The translations under genes were made by a program, and so were the position numbers. The notes beneath the pieces were generated by a model, which saw nothing but the letters and a program-made list of their open reading frames with translations, was not told the DNA's origin and searched no databases. Below, in pieces: positions 48,379-58,882 of a stretch of DNA of 64,000 bases. The DNA is from Adiantum capillus-veneris (taxonomy: Eukaryota > Streptophyta > Polypodiopsida > Polypodiales > Pteridaceae): the NCBI GenBank assembly GCA_014529385.2, contig CM043962.1, forward strand, positions 45,389,598 through 45,453,597, read 5' to 3'. The first letter of the stretch is position 1. Every line of letters starts with the position of its first letter.

Positions 48379-49576
48379 AGGAGAAAAAGATCTAAAAAAC
48401 AGCTCAGAGCAGTATAAGTCAGAGTAAATGATGTACCAGTCAGAACCAGAGCCAGATTCAGCTAACTCCAACCACACCCAAGTTCATGAGAGTAAGATCT
48501 AGCCAAGAAAGATTAGGACTATGCCAGAAATCCAAGACAAAAAAAAACCAGCTAGTAACCAGTAAGCAGGTATTAGGCTTATAAGACTAGTATTTGGTTA
48601 ATTTAAAGAGATTAAACCTGTAAAGAGTCAAAGGAATATGCCATGGAAGCCTCATGAGATACAAAAGTTATCTTACAAGTATCATCAAGTATTAAATCTA
48701 TTTTTTTGGATTTTCTGCAAATTGAATGTATCATAACCAGATAAACAACTGCAACTTTCCAAATTCAAATTTTGGCAGCATAACCAACACTGCCACCAAT
48801 CTTACCATAAGTATCAAGTTAATGCAAAAAAGCATCAATTTTTCATAAGTTTCCATGAATCTCCTCATAACCCACCAGATAGAAACCATCACATAACATT
48901 TAAGAGTATCAACTAGTGATCAGTGCAGTCAGATCAGTTTCCCCATATTACCTTAATATAACACATTTAGGTAACAACCCGATCAGTAACCATACGTCTG
49001 TTTTAGAACTGATGCCACTTTTTTGTCAAGTAACAAAAAACTAGAGTGGGTAAGTATGTAAACAATACCAGGCAGGAAGCAAAAGAAACCCTCTATTAAT
49101 GTGCAATTATCAGTGCCAAGGTTATCAAACCATATGCTTTAGCTAAAGAAATTCCCAAATGTATAGTTCTGCCAATATTCCTAATGTAAAAAACCTGTTA
49201 TAATTACCCAACAGAGCAAGGAATTAAGCATTTGAGATTTTGAGTTCAAAATTATATAACCTGTGAGCAGGAGTGATCCCTAGAATTTCTCCAACAAGCC
49301 AAGGGAAACCAAGTCTAAGTGAAGGGAGGGTCCCCTCACCTTATTATAGGTGATAGAGAAGCATGACAGTAGTCTCACAACCTACTGAAGTGTAGCAAGC
49401 ATGATATCAGGAAATGGAAGGGCTAAACGCCGCGCCTAGCCACCCGCCATCACGCTAAGAAAAAACCATGAGAGAAAGGGGTAGGGGAACAATCACGATG
49501 GCGGCATCGTGTAATAACCTTGCATTGGGGAGGATACCAAAAATACGCCATTATGAAATAAAATGGAAAAGGGGTT

Positions 49577-49765
49577 AACCCTTCAATCATGCACCCTTGA
49601 AGGGTTAAGGTATTAAGGGATTTCTCCCACGGAGCCCTTTTTACTAAAAGTTGGTATATTAAACCTTGCATAACCCTTCAATCATACACCCTTTAAGGGT
49701 TAAGGCATTAAGGGATTGCCCCATTATGCCCTATTCACTAAAAAGGTGGTATATAAAACCATGCT
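49577..49765 (+). repeat. 95-bp tandem duplication, each unit with a hairpin
   Basis: Units start at 49577 and 49672. Unit 1 has a perfect 10-bp inverted repeat, AACCCTTCAA (49577-49586) and TTGAAGGGTT (49597-49606). Unit 2 has the same stem with one mismatch. The hairpin is followed by AAGGNATTAAGGGAT in both. Confidence 0.85.
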
Positions 49766-49904
49766 TGCTAGGGTAACACAGCCTAGAGCAATAACAATAA
49801 CTAAAGAATAATGTTAGTGTAGCTAGATGCCACAATCAAACTTATATAAAGCTAATCAAGTGTGTGTGTATAACTTGATGAATCAATCTTAGTTAGATGC
49901 AAAG

Positions 49905-49909
<5 letters not shown>

Positions 49910-49972
<63 letters not shown>

Positions 49973-50006
49973 AAATGAAGAATGTTTGATCAAAGACTGT
50001 TTGGAA

Positions 50007-50071
<65 letters not shown>
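49910..50071 (+). repeat. (TG)n and (GA)n arrays around a TGATGAATGTTTG-type block
   Basis: TG then GA to about 49967, a 45-bp block with GAATGTTTGATCAAAG, then TG then GA to about 50071, running straight into AAGCAGATGATGAAGAAGAAG. This is the uninterrupted form of the site that holds half-LINE B at 51647-53349. Confidence 0.85.
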
Positions 50072-50074
<3 letters not shown>

Positions 50075-50298
50075 CAGATGATGAAGAAGAAGAAGAAGTA
50101 GATTGGTCAAACATTGTAGGAAACTATCCTAAGAGACCTTGGAGATCTATCCGACAAGGAGAGTTGAACTCAAGACAGGTTGGTTATTCAAGATGGAAAT
50201 ACCCTAAACCCATCTACCAAGCTTGGGTGGTAGAATGGTTGAACCATTTTTCGCTTTTTTTTAACACACATACAACCATAGGCAAAGCACACACACAC

Positions 50299-50338
<40 letters not shown>

Positions 50339-51320
50339 AAGAATTTTTTTGGAATCTGCTCGCCAAATTTCAAAATAGTGCACGCCAAAAAATTACGTAC
50401 GTGCATAATGCATCAAACTTGAGAACTTCAGGATTTCCTTGGGTCATAAGTTTCCAAGTACTAGCAAAAGTCTGGTAAGAATTTGGCAAAGCATCAAGAG
50501 TAGTCTGCACAAGGGAACTGTCAAAATGACTTCGCCTGCAAAAATAAGTTGCTCATTTATATCCTTGACACCAACAAGGAAAGTGTCCATTTCAACTTTC
50601 TCATGCATATCTTTGACTCCAGCTCTTTACGCAGCAATGCAATTTTTGCATCATTGTGGCTTGGATAAAGACCAGTTAGAATATCCCAAGCGATTTTGTT
50701 GAACAAATTTGAGGAGTAATAGTGTTTTTCACAGACAATGTGATCAATGCATGAGCTTGTGCATCTCTTACTTCCCACAATGAGCTTGCTCAACCGTAGG
50801 CATCAACCGTAGGCAAAACAGTTCTAACAGCATCAATCCTTGCAGCAAAACCTGCAACATCCTCAACATTGCCTCTATCCACAAAACCAGGGTAATTTTC
50901 TCCATCCAATTTGTCCTCAGTAGCAAACATCTTGAACACATCGATGTTGTTGTCAGCCATGGCGAATGCTTGCACTTGATGCAAAAACTGCTCAAAAAGA
51001 GGAGAAACAAACCAGGAACAACATGTGCTATATAGCACAAACCGTAGAAGATTGTAAGGGACCTATTATGCAAGAAATAGCACTGGCAAAAATTTTGCAC
51101 AAAATGATGAAATAGCATGTGCAGTACTTACTATAGTGGAAACAGAGGCCAAAATGAACCCAAATGAAAATTCTGAGAAATCAAGCTTTAATAGCTTGCC
51201 CGAAGTATTTGTCAACATCCTGATGCATGCCAAATCTCATAGAAATAGAAGAAAGTGACCAAACATGTGTTGGAGTTGCTGGCGACTAAGCCCAGAAGGA
51301 CGCAACCTACTCTGATACCA
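50072..51320 (-). pseudogene. copia gag remnant C2 with primer-binding site
   Basis: In minus sense the primer-binding site TGGTATCAGAGT (51320-51309) differs from the iMet consensus only in the last base. The gag ATG is at 50960 (MADNNIDVFKMFATEDKLDG), followed by a deletion of the WAYMMQHV part, then NVEDVAGFAARIDAVR, PNSYQTFAS and KFDALCTYV. It breaks down into CA/GA arrays at about 50340. The structure matches C1 and C3. Confidence 0.78.
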
Positions 51321-51322
51321 AT

Positions 51323-51555
51323 TGTTGAAATTGGGGTTGCATAAAAGCACACATAACTTGGAGAAGATGAAGGAAGCTCAATGCTCACAACAAAGAGTGT
51401 ATTACTTAGTGTGCTTGGAAAGATTGATAGCCCTAGAGTGATGGATGTATATACAATGCATAGGGGGGGAAAACTCCTAGTGAGGGAAAAATGCATCGGC
51501 GGTCCTTAGTGTGTTCACATACATCACTACAACATGTATATGGTAACACACACAC

Positions 51556-51646
<91 letters not shown>
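51323..51646 (-). repeat. partial LTR of copia remnant C2
   Basis: TGTTGAAATTGGGGTTGC at 51323 starts the LTR, as in C1 and C3. The LTR is recognisable to about 51550 (ATGTATATGGTAACACAC) and then passes into a long (GA)n array (51558-51645). Confidence 0.75.
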
Positions 51647-51651
<5 letters not shown>

Positions 51652-51685
51652 AAATGATGAATGTTTGATCGAAGAGTGTTTGGCA

Positions 51686-51809
<124 letters not shown>

Positions 51810-52006
51810 TAGATAGATTGAATTATCATCCACGGAGGTCAGATATGACCTATGGGACCGAAAAACAACGCATACAAAGATTCCTTCTAAATGAAGGGCA
51901 GATACATATCAGTTAAGGACCGAGGGTCCAGTGATGGGTGAACAAAAGAGAAAATGGGATGGGATGAACAAAACTTAAAATCTAAGGGGGGATAGGTGAG
52001 AGGGGA

Positions 52007-52735
52007 GCCATTTTAGGAGTTCGAAACTCCTGAATAATGGCTTTACCTCCTCGATAGACTGCCCATTTCCCTGTCGTACGTGCTGCTCGCACCTTTTGTA
52101 GTTCTGTCTTCTTCTGCTTGAGTTGGCCGCGGGTAAGATCTTCTGCGAACCAGATTTTAGTGCCCTTGAGAAGCCTTGATTTTTCAAGGAGTTTAATTCG
52201 GTCCTCTTTGGTCTTGAAAGTGAGGATCGCATGATTGGTGCGATGCTCGTGTGATGGAGTCGATTGTTGGTGTATTCCACTCTATCATGTGGGTTGTTGT
52301 CTGGATGCGGGCAATCGCTTCATGGAACTTGAGCTCTCCCTCCCCTTTCCAGTCACTTGGCAGCCCACCAATGCGAACATTGTGGGAGATCTCCTCTTGC
52401 CGTTGTCGCTCGTGTAGCGTGGACACCACACGGTCGTCCACCTTATGAATGATGGCTTCTTGCACTTGATTTTTGACTGCTTGTGTAAGGGTAGTCTCCA
52501 CTTCTTCTTTTGTTTTGGTGAACTTGGTTTGCATCTGTTCCGATTCCTCTATCTGGTGGTTCTCCACTGCAGTTAGCCGGGTCTCGATGGCGATGAGCTT
52601 TTGTTTCAGCTCATCGTTCTCCTTGTGGAGTCTTTCAACTTCGCTTTGAAGATGACTGACGTCGTCCATTTTGGGGGGTGTCGCCACAACCCCAGCAAAG
52701 GTGAGTTTGTTTCGGGTTGAGGTGCGAGTGGCCAT
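52007..52735 (-). pseudogene. ORF1-like coiled-coil/RRM protein of half-LINE B
   Basis: ATG at 52735 (MATRTSTRNKLTF). Coiled coil at residues 25-75 (HLQSEVERLHKENDELKQKL). The RRM-like part starts with VRIGGLPSDWKGEGE. A one-base shift near 52215 ends the first frame at 52193, and the continuation has FKTKEDR, LLKGTKIWFAEDL and VYRGGKAIIQEFRT to about 52007. Residue patterns match the half-LINE A protein along the whole length, showing that selection once acted on this ORF in an element without ORF2. Confidence 0.72.
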
Positions 52736-52779
52736 GGTTTTACTCCAGGGGTAAAAAACTTGAGTTTACTGTGATTTAA

Positions 52780-53100
52780 ATCGGCAGAGCTTAGAGTGGG
52801 CTCGAGGTTACTGTGATTAAGTAGGCAGAGCTTCGGCTTGAGGTTACTATAAAACAGAGCGAGTTGGCTTGATGTCAGAGCTTGAGGTCGACAGCAGAAT
52901 TGGCTTGAGGTCGATAGGCCGAAACAGAGTCGGCTTGAGGTCGCAGTAGGCCGACACAGCTTGAGGCCAAAACAGAGATCGGCTTGAGCCCGAAATGGAT
53001 GTCGACTTGAGGTCGGCTTTGTACAGAGTCGGCTTTGAGGTCGGCTAGTACAGAGTCGTGGGCTTTGAGGTCGGTTGGTGCAGAGTCATGAGAGCTGAGT
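52780..53100 (-). repeat. 5' monomer array of half-LINE B
   Basis: About ten copies of a 20-35 bp phrase around GGCTTGAGGTCG, with ACAGAG between copies. Monomeric 5' regions are typical of LINE promoters in some animals. No other part of the window has this monomer. Confidence 0.7.
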
Positions 53101-53236
53101 TGACAGAGATCTTGGAGCAGTGTTGGTTGAAAAGGGGAGGGGCAGGGCTATGGCTAACGCCCCCCCAAGGGCAGCCCCTCGCCCACGGGGGAGCTTGGGG
53201 GGCTAGGGAGGGCAACGACTTCGAAGACATGCTAGG

Positions 53237-54055
<819 letters not shown>

Positions 54056-54276
54056 TGTTGAAATTGGGGTTGCATGAAAGCACACACAACTTGGAGAAGA
54101 CAAAGGAAGCTCAAGGCCCACAACAGAGAGTGTATTATTTAGTGTGCCTAGAAAGATTGATAGCCCTAGAGGGATGGATGTATATACAATGCACAAGGGG
54201 AAAAAACTCCTAGTGAGGGAAAAAATGCATTGGCGGTCCTTAGTGTGTTCACACACATCACTACCACATGTATATG

Positions 54277-54320
<44 letters not shown>

Positions 54321-54415
54321 AGTGGAGAGAGAGAAAGAGAAGTGGAGAGGGAGGGAGGGAGGGAGCGAGAGAGATGGAAAGAGAGAAGGGGAGACACACA
54401 CACACATAGATTGAG

Positions 54416-54458
<43 letters not shown>

Positions 54459-54469
54459 TGAGAGAGAGA

Positions 54470-54505
<36 letters not shown>

Positions 54506-54692
54506 TGGGTAACAATTTAAAAAATCTCTCCCCCAAATGCTTGTTCTTGTCACCTCTTGGGCGATAATTTTTTTATAAAATATAGAACCTAAGGAGAAAG
54601 AGAAGAAAAGATCCCTCCAAAGCTCGCTCCATTCCAATAGCCCGAAAGCCTCGCCAAGCAATGAGTCAAGTGTGGAAGCATCACCAAACTAG
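54056..54692 (-). repeat. LTR of copia remnant C3, interrupted by Gypsy-2
   Basis: Starts TGTTGAAATTGGGGTTGC at 54056 and is collinear with the C1 LTR, including GGGTAACAAT and CCCGAAAGCCTC near the right end. At 54692 it stops at ACTAG, where Gypsy-2 begins. The C1 copy continues past the same point with AAAGCCGTTG. Confidence 0.78.
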
Positions 54693-54948
54693 TGAGGCGG
54701 TCCGGGGCGGGCAACAAGAAGAGTGGCCTCTAGACACCCTTCAAGGCTCCCGTGCTGCTCAATGGGGCTGGGGCACAACACAACACAAACCAAAACAACA
54801 AACCCACCGCCAAATCCCAACTACACAAGGGGCACCACCTAGTTTAAGAGCGAACTAGGACGCAAAAGAGAATCGTTAGAGCAACCCACAAACAAGCAAG
54901 GAATTTACACTAACCCTAACACCAATGGAGTACTCTCACACACTAAAA

Positions 54949-55027
<79 letters not shown>

Positions 55028-56227
55028 GAGAGAGATAGTGCTCGGGCTGCTTTGAAACGTATCGGCAATGATCAAGCAAACACAACTATATATTTAAGAA
55101 AGAGAGAGAAAGGGGGAGGGGGTGCTTGTTGCATTAATATCTTCTTACAAATCTGTCATGACAAATCAAAGTGAGATTAGTACTTGTTCAACATAGCTTG
55201 CGTAAATTTCACCACAACACATCACAAGAAAAGCCACCCCAATCACTGTCTTAAGGCCAGGGGAGTCCTCTCCACCCTGTCGCCCTCTTACAGTATGTGG
55301 GATTTATGGCTAGATTGATGACAACACCAGAGACAAGCTATCAAGAACTTAACAAAAAAAAAAAACACCAAGACACTTACACATCATTGTTGTCCATTAC
55401 TTCACGTTGGAAGGGAGACAAAGTATCCAAGCTTAGTCCAAATCCACCCTCCTTGATTCAGCGAATGTTGGGCTTACACTAGTAGGAGAAATGATAGATT
55501 TCCTACTCTCAATTGAATGATCACTCTCTCTCTTACAATGGCATAGATTTCCCTTGCTAATCCCCTATTACAACACATGCACATGCATAAGACAATGAGC
55601 TTCCACTCAAGAGCTCCTTCTAGAGAGGTTGATCTTGGCTTCTCAAGCTATAGCATAGTGCTCTTGCTTATGGCTCCCCCCTTGAATTATTTTGGGTGAA
55701 AGAGGAAAATGTATGCAAGTAAATAATATAATAAAAGTAACCAATGAGTAGAAATCAATTTTTTGTTTTCACGAGGGTGAGGGTGAAAATGTGGGAGTGA
55801 TTTGTATAAAGGAAAAATATGAGGTTAGAGTATGTACATATTGGCAAAAAAAAATTAAAAAAAATTATGGTGTAAGAGGATGAAAGAAGGTGTACATAGG
55901 TTTAATAAAACACACACCTAAGTAGAAATATTTAAATAAAATACCAAAATAATTATAAAAAATCCCTATATTTAGGCCATATATACAATGAAATATTTAC
56001 ACACAAAGAGGCCATAATATACTTTTTTTTTTTTTTTTTTTTTTTTTGGCTCACCTAGCCCAGTGACTAGCTAGCTGAGGGTTTTTAAGAAGATATGGGA
56101 AAAGTCCCATGACTCACGCACGCCTATGTACAGTGAAATGGTAGGGATAGCCACAGTGTTTGGGTGATTTTGGTAGGGTGAGGTAACTCACTGTGGCAAT
56201 TACAAAGAGCCGAAAAAACGGCTATCA
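54693..56227 (-). repeat. Gypsy-2 3' LTR
   Basis: 1535 bp, TGAGGCGG...TATCA on the plus strand. The part that can be compared (54693-55540) is nearly identical to 63197-64000 apart from the length of the GA array (about 54952-55035 here, 63460-63504 there). A T-rich run (about 24 T) lies at 56024-56047. Confidence 0.92.
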
Positions 56228-56243
56228 TTAGCCCTCCCCCTGG
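56228..56243 (-). promoter_or_regulatory. Gypsy-2 polypurine tract
   Basis: In element sense CCAGGGGGAGGGCTAA directly before the LTR start TGATAGCCG. It is a typical gypsy plus-strand primer. Confidence 0.8.
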
Positions 56244-56255
56244 ATGATGGTATAT

Positions 56256-58865
56256 TCATGTACCATCATAGAGCATCTTTTCCAAAGAGAGTGCTTCAGA
56301 GTCCTTGACGAGATCTTCATTGTTTGGCCCCTCAGAATTTTGGCTGGAGTTACACTCATGCTTCATGTAACAATACTTACATAAGACAGCGGCCTTTGGA
56401 CAGATCTTTGGTAGATCCTTTGGTAGAAGGCGACTCAAATAGGGCTTCAAGCGATACCCGTTTACTTTCCTGGAGTGCTCTTTACCAGTCAAGTCCATAA
56501 GCTGATAGTAACTTGAATTGAAAGCCTTCTTGACTATGTATGTCCCTTGCCATCTTGTTTCAAACTTGGCATCAAAACGATTGTCAAGTCGATTGTCATA
56601 CCTTAGCACAAGCTCTCCTTCCTTGATGCCTTTGTCCTTCAGTTTCTTGTCGTGCGTTTCTTTCGCTTGTGTGGCTTTCCTCTTGTAGCACTCATATGCT
56701 ACTTCTCTTTTCCACTCAAACTCCACTAACGTAAGAAGTCGATCCATCCATACCTCTTGATCATCTTGTGCTCCTTTGCCATGAAGTCGCATTGTTGGAA
56801 TGTTGAGCTCGATAGGCTGCAAAGCCTCTTGACCATAGACCAAGTGAAATGGTGTGAACTCCGTGGCTTCCCTATATGTGGTTCGATATGCCCACAAGGC
56901 ACCATCCAAGAAGTCATCCCATAATTTTGTCTTGTTTTGCACCATCTTTCTAATGATTCCTGCAATGACACCATTAGCCTTCTCCACCAAACCATTTGAT
57001 TGTGGGTAGTATGGTGTGCTATGACGATGTAGAATGTGAAGCTCTTCACAAACTTCTGTGAGCAATCCTTTTCTAAACCCTGGACCATTATCAGAAACAA
57101 TCTCCAAAGGTGTGCCAAATCTACAACAAATGTGAGTGTAGACGAATTTTCTCACTGTCTTCTCATTTACCTTTGCCACACTTTGTGCTTCCACCCACCT
57201 AGTCATATAGTCTACAGCCACTAGAATGTAGAGTTTACCATTTTTTGTCCTAGGCAGAGGACCCATAGCATCAATGCCCCACTTTTCAAAGGGTCCATTT
57301 GCAAGCACTATTTGCCTCGGGCCATGCACCAACCTTCTATTTCCATTTATCTGACAAGTGTGACAGCTTTTACACCAATGTTGAACATCCACATGCAAAC
57401 TTGGCCAAACATACCCCGAAAGCAAAATCTTCTTCACAGTTAATTCTTGGGCAAAATGACCACCACATGCCTCTTCATGCAAACCTTTTAGAATGGCTGG
57501 AATTTCCTTGATAGTTGGTACTCGTCTGCACACTTGATCCTTCCCTCTTTGATAGAGGGAGCCTTCTAGGAAGAGATATACGCTTGCCTTCTTCATGAGT
57601 CTCCTCTTCTGAGCTTTTGTGAAGTCTGGTGGAAACTCACCCTCCAAAATGTAGCCAATGATGGGAGCCAATGACTCTAATCCCTGGTACCTCGGTTGCT
57701 TCACAGCAGCCGCCACCATGATGACCTGCACTTCTTTCTTTACACATGCAACGGCTTGTTGTGCAAGTAAATCAGCATCTTCATTCTGTTTCCTAGGAAT
57801 ATGATATAGTTGCACTTCTTCAAATTGATTAAACAATCTACGAATGGCATGAACTTTTGTGCGTAAGCTCTCATTCTTGCATTCCCAAATGCCTAAAATC
57901 TGTTTAACAATGAGAAGTGCATCTCCCTTTACCATGAGGCGTTGTATCCCTTGGCCAATGCACATCTTCAAACCATGAAGTAGAGTGTCATATTCTACTT
58001 CATTGTTGCTAGCTGAACTTGGTAGATTGAACTTCTCTTTCATGACCACCTCTCCACTTGGGTTGAGCAACACTAGCCCTCCCCCCGCTTTTCCTGTGGC
58101 TCGACGAAAAGCTCCATCCAAGAACAAAGTAAAAGCATTAGGAATACTTTTTGGTGGTGGCAATGGTAGGGTCTTTACTTCAGGCACCTTAATCTCCTTT
58201 TCGTGCACCCTATAAGTGAGAATCCCTGCCAATTGTGCACGCACACTATCTTCTACCTTGAAAGAGTATTGAAACTCTTGCAACTCCATAATCCACTTTG
58301 AGATCCTAGTACTAAGATTCATTTGAGATGACACCCAAGGGAACAAATTTTCTGCAGTGAGAATTACAAAAGGTTTTGGTAGCAGGTAGGATCTAAACTT
58401 TCTCACCGCAAACATGAGAGAAAGCATCATGAGTTCTGCTTCTGTGTAGTCTCTCTCCAAAGCATTCATGACCCTACTAGCAAAGTAGATGGGTCGCATC
58501 CTTGTACTGTGGGGATCTTGTTGTAGCAACACAGCACCAATTGTTTCTTTCCCAGCACTAGAGCTAACAAAGAATGTGTACTCCCAACAAGGAGGCATGA
58601 GTGTTGGTAGCTCTGACAAAATGACTTTAATGTTACAAAAGTACTCTTCAAGCTCATCAGACCATGCAAATTCTACTTGTTGTGTCAACTTTTGCAAAGG
58701 GTGAAGTAACTCCGAGGCTAAGTGAATGAAGCGTGACATATACTTCACCTTTTGAATGAATGAGATGACCTCCTTAAGACTCTTGGGTGATGGTAGCTCA
58801 ATAAGAGCCTTTGCCTTCGAAGGATCCACTTCAATGCCTTTGTAAGAAACTTTATGACCAAGCAA
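56256..58865 (-). CDS. Gypsy-2 pol second half: RT end, two RNase H domains, integrase
   Basis: 869 codons open, really the continuation of the upstream gag-pol frame. Residues 1-60 are the RT thumb (GHKVSYKGIEVDPSKAKAL). The first RNase H (about 90-210) has lost its catalytic acids: VSSSAGKETIGAVL where Asp is usual, and TAENLFPW. The second RNase H (about 240-370) keeps all four positions: FLDGAF, NNEVEYDTLL, VKGDALLIV and EDADLLAQQA. Integrase has GGHFAQELTVKK, CKSCHTC, GIDAMGPLP, SDNGPGF and NGLVEKANG (D-D-E). The C-terminal WQGTYIVKKAF part has no chromodomain. A degenerate first and intact second RNase H is the known Tat pattern. Confidence 0.9.
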   Translation of the reverse strand: MLGHKVSYKGIEVDPSKAKALIELPSPKSLKEVISFIQKVKYMSRFIHLASELLHPLQKLTQQVEFAWSDELEEYFCNIKVILSELPTLMPPCWEYTFFVSSSAGKETIGAVLLQQDPHSTRMRPIYFASRVMNALERDYTEAELMMLSLMFAVRKFRSYLLPKPFVILTAENLFPWVSSQMNLSTRISKWIMELQEFQYSFKVEDSVRAQLAGILTYRVHEKEIKVPEVKTLPLPPPKSIPNAFTLFLDGAFRRATGKAGGGLVLLNPSGEVVMKEKFNLPSSASNNEVEYDTLLHGLKMCIGQGIQRLMVKGDALLIVKQILGIWECKNESLRTKVHAIRRLFNQFEEVQLYHIPRKQNEDADLLAQQAVACVKKEVQVIMVAAAVKQPRYQGLESLAPIIGYILEGEFPPDFTKAQKRRLMKKASVYLFLEGSLYQRGKDQVCRRVPTIKEIPAILKGLHEEACGGHFAQELTVKKILLSGYVWPSLHVDVQHWCKSCHTCQINGNRRLVHGPRQIVLANGPFEKWGIDAMGPLPRTKNGKLYILVAVDYMTRWVEAQSVAKVNEKTVRKFVYTHICCRFGTPLEIVSDNGPGFRKGLLTEVCEELHILHRHSTPYYPQSNGLVEKANGVIAGIIRKMVQNKTKLWDDFLDGALWAYRTTYREATEFTPFHLVYGQEALQPIELNIPTMRLHGKGAQDDQEVWMDRLLTLVEFEWKREVAYECYKRKATQAKETHDKKLKDKGIKEGELVLRYDNRLDNRFDAKFETRWQGTYIVKKAFNSSYYQLMDLTGKEHSRKVNGYRLKPYLSRLLPKDLPKICPKAAVLCKYCYMKHECNSSQNSEGPNNEDLVKDSEALSLEKMLYDGT

Positions 58866-58882
58866 GATTACTTCATCCTCAC

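Larger units (their letters stand above)
46734..49900. other. non-coding AT-rich stretch
   Basis: No gene or RT motif was found in six frames. The text is rich in AGTCAAG, GGTCAG and CCAG phrases. Tandem repeats at 47416-47575, 48298-48378 and 49577-49765 are the only structure. Because Gypsy-1 split AAAGGT/ATCAGAAC, this could be the internal part of an old non-coding LTR element, but no matching LTR is visible. Confidence 0.55.
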
